Part shown: positions 54,201-62,064 of the stretch, piece after piece | Numbering within the stretch: the first letter of the stretch is position 1 | How the letters are laid out: each line of letters begins with the position of its first letter | DNA from: Phycisphaerales bacterium | Lineage (GTDB): Bacteria; Planctomycetota; Phycisphaerae; Phycisphaerales; UBA1924 | Direction of reading: 5' to 3' | Length of the DNA stretch: 64,000 nt | Assembly: GCA_028289195.1 (NCBI GenBank) | Contig: JANQQR010000006.1 | Location: 1-64,000 of the forward strand | Notes under the pieces: model-generated | What the model was told of the DNA's origin: nothing | The model's database searches: none | What the model saw: the letters and a program-made list of their open reading frames with translations, nothing else | Position numbers and translations under genes: made by a program

Positions 54201-55401
54201 CAAGCAGGTCACCGAAGACCACCCGACGTTCCTCGCGGGATACCAGGCACTCGCGATCGAGTCTCTGCGCCTCGGGCGCGCCGCCGAGGCTCTCGACGCG
54301 GCGCGCGTTGCTGCTCGGGTGCTTCCCGCAGAACCCGAAGCCGCCCGCCTCGCTGCTGAGGTCACCGCTCAGGCGGGCCTTTTCACAGAAGCGATCGCCT
54401 TCGCCGAGGAGTGGCGAGACCTCACGCTCACAGAGCCGTACAAGGCCGACCTGTTCCTCGCACGCCTCTACTCGGCTACCGCGGACCCTTCGGCGGCGTT
54501 CGAAAGGCTCAGCCCCCACACGGACCGCATCATCGCCGGCGCCTCGCGCCCGGACGGCGCGGGCGCATCCGAGCTGCTCCTCCTGCTGACGCTCATGGTC
54601 GGCGAGGGCCAGAGCGCTCAGGTCCGGGCGATCGTCGATGAGCACGCCGAGCCCGGCATGGTGTGGGGCGCCGCGTACCTCGGTGCCGCCGAACCGCTCC
54701 TCCTCGATCAAGACGCGGGAAGCGCGTGGCTCGAGCACGCGCCGGAGGTGCTCGATCTGGAAGACCCGATGCAGCGCCTGCTGCTCGCCAAGCGGTGGTT
54801 CGATCTGGCCGCCACCCAGGGGGCAGCAGAGTACTTCGAGCGTGCGCGCCGACTCGCAGAGCCCGCGATGGACGACCCCGGCGTCGGCCTGGATGCGTCG
54901 CGGATCTACGCGACCAGCTCCGACCAGCTCGGCGACCACGCCGCGGCGGAGCGCACCTATCGCGCGATCCTCGAACGATCGCCCGATGACCCCGAGATGC
55001 TGAACAACCTCTCGTTCATGCTGACGCAGACCCAGGGCGGGAGCACCGAAGCGGTCGAATTCGCCCGGCGCGCCGTGGCGAACGCCCGCGACTCCGGCCT
55101 CGGTGACCCGATCGTCGCGAACATGCTCGACACGCTGGGCTCGGCGCAGCTGGCGATCGGTGCTCCGGCCGACGCAGCGGCCAGCTTCCGCGAAGGGCTG
55201 GAGCTGACGCCTTCCAACCCCGACCTCATCGTCGGTCTCGGACGCGCATTGGTGGCGATCGGGCTCGACGAAGCGACGGCTCTCGAACTCGGAGACCTGA
55301 TCGCCAGACTCAACCGGCTGGATCTCCGCGGTGCCCTCCCCGACCGCCTCGCCCCGAGCAAGTCGGAGCTGGAAGACGCCCTCGCGAGTGCCGGCAACTG
55401 A
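51247..55401 (+). CDS. Giant membrane-anchored TPR-repeat protein of the EPS/exosortase locus
   Basis: A 1384-residue protein with one N-terminal membrane helix (LVTLLVVVLFLGAGAGGAWVF), then almost entirely helical tetratricopeptide-like repeats rich in Ala, Glu, Leu and Arg (for example ALAVYLAAQNDAEGMQILLE, LLNNLSF-type repeats near the end). It is predicted to be in the periplasm. Large TPR proteins accompany exosortase/PEP-CTERM and cellulose or alginate export loci, where they scaffold the export complex. This is the likeliest role. It has its own ribosome site (GGAG) and closes the locus. Confidence 0.75.
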   Translation: MSLRAKRLVTLLVVVLFLGAGAGGAWVFLKNKNRAEREAARLAGLEAFEAADYETALQELNTFASRDQTDPEVMYKLAYSRTRVPAENRRHLLSGLRMARAARDLDPNDADTLRLIMDLYERLSRYRELADVADDLLAQEPDNRDAHRARITGLRLSGQDTEALQAARAMGDVFPADMSVQSVIVQIMSDSGTSDVDLLAYTQELFDRNSSSADFALLHMRVLARSRMQQEMLAIAARLPELQVQNAGTLRELVAFLDLFNMPETADEILEIASFDEALAEQANLQLAERRWKAGESAEAGESIAPLLDPVSEADTHSLAVGVMIFQFSLADEATGAPLLAELSARTGADAEAWQSVIAALTSIRNSDHRAAKDTLLGRSVHLDSSAYASYLLGLSEMGLREFSLASESFRTALRESPRWLAAYLNLIDASMRQNDPIGALRIAELGRQQFPRSTPLLLWTARAATGVVESGDATPDQIESALALLEFLTEQNVAIGESTTLKIRILAATGDTEGAAGALRAYLDKAEQPDTAEITQLLRVTSELDAPALRDRLLALADSQTPSPELVLARARALADAGRADEGEALLRESLASADSESNAGFREALAVYLAAQNDAEGMQILLEISEANPDSAQAQLGVLSRDLAWSSPESVEGPLSRLADIVGQESTIWRTYEARRVLTFEPSEREAARIVTLLDEVVRREPENSTALVYLADAMVRLGDLPAAAEYLDRALDSAPSRIELYPALIRLLRQTARSDAADRRMDQFVDLGDVRPSLRRERAELLIAQGDWQRAEADLRSLDTEQDAIALARLLIRRGRAGEAATELEPYLSEPEPSIGVLTTAAAAAATTGGAEAGIPFLARLEPSLEPVRYTQILASFHEQYGDPAEAERLFAQAAESDESGDAWADLAAFHLRRNQRAEADRAIQTGLARHPRNEELLAIVSATDPAAGGTGGATPAQQALINARRLQPAQGASATAYLQALKQVTEDHPTFLAGYQALAIESLRLGRAAEALDAARVAARVLPAEPEAARLAAEVTAQAGLFTEAIAFAEEWRDLTLTEPYKADLFLARLYSATADPSAAFERLSPHTDRIIAGASRPDGAGASELLLLLTLMVGEGQSAQVRAIVDEHAEPGMVWGAAYLGAAEPLLLDQDAGSAWLEHAPEVLDLEDPMQRLLLAKRWFDLAATQGAAEYFERARRLAEPAMDDPGVGLDASRIYATSSDQLGDHAAAERTYRAILERSPDDPEMLNNLSFMLTQTQGGSTEAVEFARRAVANARDSGLGDPIVANMLDTLGSAQLAIGAPADAAASFREGLELTPSNPDLIVGLGRALVAIGLDEATALELGDLIARLNRLDLRGALPDRLAPSKSELEDALASAGN

Positions 55402-55438
55402 AGCATCCTCGGGCGCGCCGGGTTGTAGTATCCCACCC

Positions 55439-56137
55439 ATGCCCGACCCCGACGCCCAATCCCCCGCGCTCCGCATCCGGAGCCTGCGATTCGCCTACAC
55501 ACCCGGCGCCCCGCCGGTGGTGGACATCCCCGAACTCGAACTCGCACCGGGTCGCCAGATGCTCCTGACCGGGGGCTCGGGATCAGGGAAGTCGACGGTG
55601 CTCCAGCTCGTCTCCGGGCTGCTCGACCCGTCATCGGGCGAGGTGTGGGTCGGGGGCACGAACATCCACGGGCTGTCCGGCGCACGGCGCGACGCGTTCC
55701 GCGGACGCCACATCGGGATGATCTTCCAGACGTTCAATCTCCTCCACGGCTTCAGCGCGATCGAGAACGTCATGGCCGCGTTGATGTTCTCCGATGTCCC
55801 TCGCAGCGAGCACCGCGACCGTTCCCGCTCGCTGCTCGACGACCTCGGCGTCGAACGCATCGATGCGCCGGCCGAGACCCTCAGCATCGGGCAGCAGCAG
55901 CGTGTGGCGGTCGCCCGCGCCGTGGTCGTCGAGCCCGCTCTCGTCCTGGCCGACGAGCCGACCGCGAGCCTCGATCCGGATAACGCCGCCCAGGCCCTCG
56001 ACGTAATCCAGAGCGCCTGCCGCGACCGGGAGGCCGCCTTGGTCTGCGTCAGCCACGACCCTTCCGTCGAATCGCGGTTCGACGATGTGCGATCGCTCCA
56101 CGAACTGCGCGCGGCGCAGCAGGAGGCCAGCGCGTAG
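55439..56137 (+). CDS. ABC transporter ATP-binding protein (LolD/MacB-like)
   Basis: The 232-residue ATPase has Walker A LTGGSGSGKSTVLQL, a Q-loop IFQTFNLLHGFSAIENV, signature LSIGQQQRVAVARA, Walker B LVLADEPTASLDPDNA and the switch His in VCVSHDPS. The IFQTFNLL form is typical of the LolD/MacB/FtsE group. The signature has Ile in place of the first Gly of LSGGQ. It pairs with the FtsX-like permease 2 bp downstream. Confidence 0.88.
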   Translation: MPDPDAQSPALRIRSLRFAYTPGAPPVVDIPELELAPGRQMLLTGGSGSGKSTVLQLVSGLLDPSSGEVWVGGTNIHGLSGARRDAFRGRHIGMIFQTFNLLHGFSAIENVMAALMFSDVPRSEHRDRSRSLLDDLGVERIDAPAETLSIGQQQRVAVARAVVVEPALVLADEPTASLDPDNAAQALDVIQSACRDREAALVCVSHDPSVESRFDDVRSLHELRAAQQEASA

Positions 56138-56139
56138 CC

Positions 56140-57444
56140 ATGGCTCTGACCGACTTCGACATCATCCGTCGCAGCATGACGGCCCGCCTGTTCTCCACCG
56201 TCACGACCATCGCCACCGTGGCCATCGCGGTCGCTCTGATGCTCGTGCTGTTCGCGATGAAAGACTCGGGCCGGCGCGCGTTCGAGCGGGGCAGCGGCAA
56301 CATGCACCTGCTCGTCAGCCGCGATTCGAGCCCGCTGGTCTCGATCCTCAACGGGGTGTTCTACGCCGGGGCCCCGTCGAACCCGATCCAATGGCAGGAG
56401 TTCCAGCAGCTCTCGATCGACTACCCGCTCGAGTGGGCCATCCCCGTCCAACTGGGAGACAGCTACCGCGGGTTCCCGGTGCTCGCCACCTCGCGGGAGT
56501 TCTTCGACGTTTTCCGGCTCGACGAGGACGCCGGCTGGTCGCTCGCCGCCGGCGAACTGTTTGATGACGAATTCGAGATCGTCGTCGGCGCAACGGTCGC
56601 CGGCGCAACGGGGCTCGACGTCGGGTCCGAGCTCTTCGTCTCACACGGCATAGCCGCTCCCGCCGCGCTCCGCGGAGGCGGCCCGGCCGGCGGGGAGTCG
56701 CACATCCACACCGAATTCACCTTCCGCGTAGTCGGCGTGCTGGACCCCACCGGTACAGCGCACGATCGTGCGCTCTTCATGAACCTCGAGTCCTCGTGGA
56801 TCATGCACGCCTTCGACCGGGCCCTGCTCGGCAACCCGAACGCCCCCGTCACGACGCTCGAAGACATCACCGACGCCGACCGCCTCATCACCGGTGCGCT
56901 CCTGCGGGTCGCGACCCGGCCTGGGCGCGACGTCTCGAGCGCGATCCAGGTCGTCGCGTCGCGCCTGCGCTCCGATCCTTCATTGACTGTCGCCGCGCCG
57001 AGCCGCGAGATCGGCAAGCTGTTCACGATCGTCGGCAGCCTCCAGAATCTCTTCGTCGGCATGGCCGCTGTGGTGATGGTGTCCAGCGGGATCGCGATCA
57101 TGCTGGCCCTGTACAACTCCATGGAGCAGCGTCGCCGGCAGATTGCCGTCCTCCGTGTGCTCGGCTGTTCGCGGGGACGCATCTTCGGTCTCGTCGTGAC
57201 CGAGTCTGCGATGCTCGGGATCCTCGGCGGCATCTCGGGCGCGATCCTGTCGCTCGTGGGCCTGCAGATCGTGGGCGCGGTTCTCAAAGCCCAGTTCGGG
57301 CTGGTGATCGGCGCGACGCTCCCTCCACGGGAATCGCTCGTCATCGTGGTCGTGACGATCGCTCTGGCGTCCCTCGCCGGGATCGTGCCGGCTATGGCCG
57401 CGTATCGAACGTCGGTCGCGAGAAGCCTGCGCCCGCTCGGCTAG
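56140..57444 (+). CDS. FtsX-like ABC permease (MacB/LolCE type)
   Basis: A 434-residue permease with an N-terminal helix (about 20-42), a large periplasmic domain (about 45-290) and three C-terminal helices containing QRRRQIAVLRVLGCSRGRIF, the coupling segment of MacB/FtsX proteins. With the upstream ATPase it forms a mechanotransmission-type ABC system that may extract lipoproteins or export peptides. The substrate is unknown; the next gene is a plausible partner. Confidence 0.85.
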   Translation: MALTDFDIIRRSMTARLFSTVTTIATVAIAVALMLVLFAMKDSGRRAFERGSGNMHLLVSRDSSPLVSILNGVFYAGAPSNPIQWQEFQQLSIDYPLEWAIPVQLGDSYRGFPVLATSREFFDVFRLDEDAGWSLAAGELFDDEFEIVVGATVAGATGLDVGSELFVSHGIAAPAALRGGGPAGGESHIHTEFTFRVVGVLDPTGTAHDRALFMNLESSWIMHAFDRALLGNPNAPVTTLEDITDADRLITGALLRVATRPGRDVSSAIQVVASRLRSDPSLTVAAPSREIGKLFTIVGSLQNLFVGMAAVVMVSSGIAIMLALYNSMEQRRRQIAVLRVLGCSRGRIFGLVVTESAMLGILGGISGAILSLVGLQIVGAVLKAQFGLVIGATLPPRESLVIVVVTIALASLAGIVPAMAAYRTSVARSLRPLG

Positions 57445-57490
57445 GATCAGACGCGGGCTGGTGTGCCCGCGATCCACCAGGAGTCCCTGC

Positions 57491-58369
57491 ATGAAGCTGT
57501 TCTGGCTCGCCATCACACTGCTCATCGGACTGACGGCGATCGTCGTGCTCGTTCCCGCCGGCCAGGCCACCCCGGATATGGCTGCGCTCGAAACCAGCCT
57601 CGCCGCCCCGGCGCCGCTTCCCGACTCCCTCACGCCCGGCCAACTCCCCGGCCCCGTTACGGGCGCTGCGGAAAGAGCAGAAACGCCAGCCCCGATCCCC
57701 GACGCCGAAAAGGACCCGGTCCCGGCTCCCACGACCGGGGGGCCCGCTCCGACGAACAACCAACCCGCCAGCCCCGCGTCGGCCTCCGCCGCGGCGCCCG
57801 CGTCGGATCCCACCGCTGTCTTCGAGAACGTCGTGCCCGCGAAGTCCGAATCGCAGAGCGATGGCACAACCCTCCTCGACGGACGGTTCACCATCCGCGG
57901 CAGCGGCATCGAGTCCGACCCCTACGTGGTGCCATGGGAACTGCTCCTCTCGGCCTCGGAGACCTACCAGCCACGAAGGGGCAAGAACCGGCTCCCCGAG
58001 CGGATCACGATGCTCCATGAGAAGCACGTACGCATCACCGGGTACGTCGCGTTCCCGATCGTGGCCGCCAGCCAGGACGAGATGCTGTCGATGCGGAACA
58101 TGTGGGACGGCTGCTGCATCGGTCTCCCCCCCACCGCCTACGACGCCATCGAGGTCCGGCTCACAGAGCCCGCGACAGGAGACGACCGCTTCGCCGCCTA
58201 TGGCACGGTGGAGGGCAAGTTCCTGGTCGATCCCTACCTGAAGGGCAACTGGCTCCTCGGGCTCTACATGATGGAAAACGCCACACTCGCGGCATCGGGC
58301 GACATGATGCGCGACCCGTCGCTGCACTCGAGCGGCTCGGGCTCCGGTGTGTTCCCGGGCATGCCCTGA
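57491..58369 (+). CDS. DUF3299-like secreted protein associated with the ABC permease
   Basis: The 292-residue product has an N-terminal helix (LFWLAITLLIGLTAIVVLVP), a long Pro/Ala-rich linker (about 35-120), and a C-terminal beta domain with VPWELLLSASETYQP, the RITGYVAFPIVAASQDEML strand, and a WDGCCIGLPPTAYDAIEV Cys-Cys loop, which resembles DUF3299. AGGAG precedes the ATG. DUF3299 proteins often follow LolD/FtsX-type transporters; their function is not known. Confidence 0.68.
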   Translation: MKLFWLAITLLIGLTAIVVLVPAGQATPDMAALETSLAAPAPLPDSLTPGQLPGPVTGAAERAETPAPIPDAEKDPVPAPTTGGPAPTNNQPASPASASAAAPASDPTAVFENVVPAKSESQSDGTTLLDGRFTIRGSGIESDPYVVPWELLLSASETYQPRRGKNRLPERITMLHEKHVRITGYVAFPIVAASQDEMLSMRNMWDGCCIGLPPTAYDAIEVRLTEPATGDDRFAAYGTVEGKFLVDPYLKGNWLLGLYMMENATLAASGDMMRDPSLHSSGSGSGVFPGMP

Positions 58370-58379
58370 CCGGTCCCGC

Positions 58380-58973
58380 TCACGCGATCGGTGCGATCAC
58401 CGCGAGGATCCGCTGCAGCACCTGTGCGGGGGTCCCGACGGCGTCCACCTCGGCGATCAAGTCCTTGGAGTAGTGCCCCAGCACCGGCTCCGTCTCGGCG
58501 CGATACACGCGCCAACGGTTCCGGATGACATCCTCGTCGCCGTCGTCCGGTCGGCCCTGCTCGAGGGCGCGTTTGCGCAATCGCGCGATCATCGCTTCCT
58601 CGTCGGCGGCGGTGAGGTGCATGATCTTGAGCACGTCGAGGTCGTCCGCCATCAGCTCGGCCTGGGCGATGCTCCGCGGGATCCCGTCGAGCACGAGCAG
58701 GTCGCTGCCTCGCGTGTACCGGCCTGCGCGCTCCTGGTCGGCCATGTACTGGCGCCACAGGCGGATCGTGAAATCGTCGGGAACGAGCTCACCGCGCGTG
58801 GAGTACTCCTTGAACGTCTTGCCCAATTCGCTCTCAGGATCCAGGGCCCGGAACGCGTCGCCCGTGGACATGTGGCAGAACCCGGGGATGGTCCCCAGGA
58901 TCTTCCCCTGCGTGCCCTTCCCAACGCCCGGAGCGCCGAAAAGGAGCACCGAGCGGTGCCGCTCATTGGACAT
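58380..58973 (-). CDS. adk: Adenylate kinase, short-LID type
   Basis: A 197-residue P-loop kinase with VLLFGAPGVGKGTQGKILG, the AMP site STGDAFRAL, DGIPRSIAQAE and a short LID region (RKRALEQGRPDDGDEDVIRN). It interconverts ATP+AMP and 2 ADP. The zinc-binding Cys set of long-LID enzymes is absent. Divergent from recJ with 96 bp between; convergent with the DUF3299-like gene. Confidence 0.88.
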   Translation of the reverse strand: MSNERHRSVLLFGAPGVGKGTQGKILGTIPGFCHMSTGDAFRALDPESELGKTFKEYSTRGELVPDDFTIRLWRQYMADQERAGRYTRGSDLLVLDGIPRSIAQAELMADDLDVLKIMHLTAADEEAMIARLRKRALEQGRPDDGDEDVIRNRWRVYRAETEPVLGHYSKDLIAEVDAVGTPAQVLQRILAVIAPIA

Positions 58974-59069
58974 CGAAACTAGCCTCCAAAACCGTGCGCA
59001 AGCGCCTGGCGGCCCTCATATCGGCCCGCCGGCGACCTCGATTCAGCCGAATGGGTACCGTACCAAACC

Positions 59070-60830
59070 ATGCGAGGGATGACCCACCGATGGATCCTCT
59101 CGGGCTCCCCCGACGCCGCTCCGTTGGCCGGGGCATTCGATCCGCTCGTCGCCCGGGTCCTCGCTGCCAGGGGCCACAGCTGCCCTGAAGAGGCCGGCGC
59201 ATGGTGCGCGCCGAAGCTCACCGAGCTCCACGACCCCACCCTCCTCCCGGGGCTCGAGACCGCCGCGGACCGCCTTCTCACGGCGCTGGAGCGTCGCGAG
59301 ACCATCGCCATCTACGGCGACTACGACGTCGACGGCATCAGCGCCAGCGCCATCCTGTTCCACGTGCTCCGCGCCATCGATCCCGACGCCGGCGTCATCA
59401 CCTACGTGCCCCACCGCCTCGACGAGGGCTACGGCCTCAACGCCGAAGCCATCCAGTCGCTCGCGCAGCTGGGAGCCGGGGTCATCGTCAGCGTGGATTG
59501 CGGCATCACAGCCCGCGAACCCGCCGCCCGTGCGCGGGCAGCCGGCGTCGACCTGATCATCACCGACCACCACAACCTCCCCGCTCGCGAGGACGAACTC
59601 CCTGACGCGCTGGCCCTTGTCCATCCGCGTCTCCCGGACTCGGAGTATCCCTTCGGCGAGCTCTGCGGCGCGGGCGTCGCCTTCAAGCTGGCCTGGCGCC
59701 TGGCCACGCGCTCCTGCGGCTCCGAGCGCGTCGGGGGCGAGATGCGGGAGGTGCTCCTCGACCTGCTCGCGCTGGCCGCCCTCGGGACGATCGCCGACAT
59801 CGTCCCGCTGGAAGGCGAGAACCGCGTGCTGACGCGCTTCGGCCTCAAGCGCCTGCCCTTCACGCGGATCGAGGGGCTGAACCGCCTCATCGAGGCCTCG
59901 GGGTTGTCAGGCGAGCGCATCGAGAGCGACCACGTGGGGTTCATGCTCGGCCCGCGCCTCAACGCCATCGGGCGCCTCGGCCACGCCAAGGACGCGGTCG
60001 ATCTCCTCACCAGCGCGACGGGCGACCACGCCCGGTCGATCGCGGAAGGCCTGTCGAAGGTGAACGACGAGCGGAAGCAGACCGAGCGACGGATCATCGA
60101 AGCCGCCGAAGCGATGGCCGTCGAGCGGGGCATGACCGGCGACGACCGTCGCGCGATCGTGCTCGCGTCGGAAGACTGGCACGCCGGGGTCGTCGGCATC
60201 TGCTGCTCTCGCCTGATCGGACGCTTCCACCGGCCGACGATCCTGCTCGCTCGGACCGGCGACCGATGCCACGGGTCGGGCCGGAGCATCGACGGATTCA
60301 ATCTCCACGCGGCCCTGAACTCGACGAGCCACCTCCTGGAGACCTTCGGCGGCCACGACATGGCGGCCGGACTCGCGCTGCACGCGAACAACCTCGACCG
60401 ATTCGTCGAGGAGTTCACCGGCCAGGCCAACGAGAGACTCGGCGCCGACGACCTCGTCCCGAGCGTGCGCGTCGACTGCGACGCCTCGGTGCAGGAACTC
60501 CAGCCCGAATCCGTGCGCCGGCTGGATGAGCTCGGCCCGTTCGGCCGGGCGAACCCCAAGCCCCTGGTCCGCATCGTCGGCGCCAGGGTGACGCGAGCGC
60601 CCGCGCCGTTCGGTGCGCGCGGAGCGCACCTGGGCGTGTACGTCGGAGACTCGACGCGCGAGATCCGTCTGGTGGGCTGGCGCTGGGGAGATTCGGGCGC
60701 CTCGATCCCCACGGGCGCCCCTCTGGAGGCCGTCGTCGAACCCAAGATCAACTCGTGGAACGGGAGGGTGAGCGTCGAGCCGGTGCTGGTCGACCTCCGG
60801 GTGGGAGAGACCGCCGCGCTGCGGGGCTAG
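59070..60830 (+). CDS. recJ: Single-stranded-DNA-specific 5'-3' exonuclease RecJ
   Basis: The 586-residue DHH-family phosphoesterase shows IYGDYDVDGISASAILF (motif I), VSVDCGIT, the DHHN motif in IITDHHNLP, the GRLGHAKDAVDLL region, and the DHHA1 block with GSGRSIDGFNLHAALN and GGHDMAAG. It acts in RecF-type recombination and mismatch or base excision repair. The start at 59070 is followed by a second ATG three codons later (59079). Convergent with gspF, sharing a CTAG stop palindrome. Confidence 0.93.
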   Translation: MRGMTHRWILSGSPDAAPLAGAFDPLVARVLAARGHSCPEEAGAWCAPKLTELHDPTLLPGLETAADRLLTALERRETIAIYGDYDVDGISASAILFHVLRAIDPDAGVITYVPHRLDEGYGLNAEAIQSLAQLGAGVIVSVDCGITAREPAARARAAGVDLIITDHHNLPAREDELPDALALVHPRLPDSEYPFGELCGAGVAFKLAWRLATRSCGSERVGGEMREVLLDLLALAALGTIADIVPLEGENRVLTRFGLKRLPFTRIEGLNRLIEASGLSGERIESDHVGFMLGPRLNAIGRLGHAKDAVDLLTSATGDHARSIAEGLSKVNDERKQTERRIIEAAEAMAVERGMTGDDRRAIVLASEDWHAGVVGICCSRLIGRFHRPTILLARTGDRCHGSGRSIDGFNLHAALNSTSHLLETFGGHDMAAGLALHANNLDRFVEEFTGQANERLGADDLVPSVRVDCDASVQELQPESVRRLDELGPFGRANPKPLVRIVGARVTRAPAPFGARGAHLGVYVGDSTREIRLVGWRWGDSGASIPTGAPLEAVVEPKINSWNGRVSVEPVLVDLRVGETAALRG

Positions 60831-62047
60831 TGCCCCATGATGCTTGAGACGTTGAAGATCGGGAGCAGCAGCGCGATCGCGATGCCGCCGATCGTCGCGC
60901 CCATGAAGATGATCATCGCGGGCTCGATCAGCTGCGTGCCCTGCTTGATCGCGTCGTCCAGATCCTGCTCGGTCGCGTCGGCGATCTTCTCGAGCACCGC
61001 CGGCAGGCGCCCCGTCCGCTCCCCGGCCGACACCATCTGCGACACGGAAGCGGGGAAGAGAGTCGAGTCCATCACGACGTCGGTCACCGTCTGGCCTGTC
61101 GTGATCGAGTGCTCCATCTTCTCCCACAGCTCGTCCCAGTAGCCGTTGCGCGTCACGCCACGCACGATGCGCACCGCGTCGAGCAGCCCGACCCCCGAAT
61201 TCAGGAGCGTGCCGAGCGTGCGGGTCGCCCGTGTGAGGTAGAAGTTCCGGAAGATCGGTCCGATCACCAGGACGTGCAGCTTCAGCCAGTCTGTCACGCG
61301 AGCGCCCTTGCCCGACCGGCGGGTGAGATAGCCGACCAGCACGACCGCCGCGAACCCGCCGAGCATGTACATCCAGTACATCCCCATGAACTCGCTGATG
61401 CGCATCACGACCCTGGTCGCGACGGGCAGCGCCGCCTCCCTGGATTCGTACAGGCGTGCGAATCGCGGCAGCACCCACGTCACCAGCATGATCGTGACAC
61501 CGGTGGCGAAGGTCGCCATGATGAACGGGTAGGTGAGGGCGCCTCGGATTTGCCTGATGGTCCTGCGCTCGTTGCCCAGGTACTCGCTGATCCGGGCGAG
61601 CATCATGCCCATCGTGCCCGACGCCTCCGACGCCTGCATGAGGCTGATCATCAGCGGCGGGAACACCTTCGGGAACTCCGCCATCGCGCTGCTGAACGCG
61701 ACGCCGCTGATCACGCGGTCGGCCACGACGTCGATCACACGCTTCATGTGGACCGACTTGGTCTGCTCCTGGAACGCTTCGAGCGCCTCGCCGAGCGGGA
61801 CACCGGTCTCGAGCATGACGGCCAGCTGCGACGCGAAGACAATGACCTCCTCGCGCTTCACCTGGCTCGCCGAGTACCGGAGCTGGGCGGTGCTCTCGGC
61901 CGGATCCCGCGTCCCGACGCGGATCTCCGTGATCGTCTTGCCCTCCTGCTGCAGCAGGCGAAGGGCCTCGTCCTGCGTGGGCGCTTCGACAGTGCCCGCA
62001 GTGATGCGTCCGGAGCCGTCGCGAGCCTTGTAGGAGTAGGTGAACAC
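60827..62047 (-). CDS. gspF: Type II secretion/type IV pilus inner-membrane protein GspF/PilC
   Basis: A 406-residue membrane protein with two cytoplasmic GspF domains (SASQVKREEVIVFASQLAVM and TRATRTLGTLLNSGVGLLDA), the MLETGVPLGEALEAF motif and three membrane helices. It forms the platform above the GspE ATPase. The start is GTG at 62047, 17 bp after the gspE stop. Confidence 0.92.
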   Translation of the reverse strand: MFTYSYKARDGSGRITAGTVEAPTQDEALRLLQQEGKTITEIRVGTRDPAESTAQLRYSASQVKREEVIVFASQLAVMLETGVPLGEALEAFQEQTKSVHMKRVIDVVADRVISGVAFSSAMAEFPKVFPPLMISLMQASEASGTMGMMLARISEYLGNERRTIRQIRGALTYPFIMATFATGVTIMLVTWVLPRFARLYESREAALPVATRVVMRISEFMGMYWMYMLGGFAAVVLVGYLTRRSGKGARVTDWLKLHVLVIGPIFRNFYLTRATRTLGTLLNSGVGLLDAVRIVRGVTRNGYWDELWEKMEHSITTGQTVTDVVMDSTLFPASVSQMVSAGERTGRLPAVLEKIADATEQDLDDAIKQGTQLIEPAMIIFMGATIGGIAIALLLPIFNVSSIMGH

Positions 62048-62064
62048 GTCGCCTCAGCCTTCCG

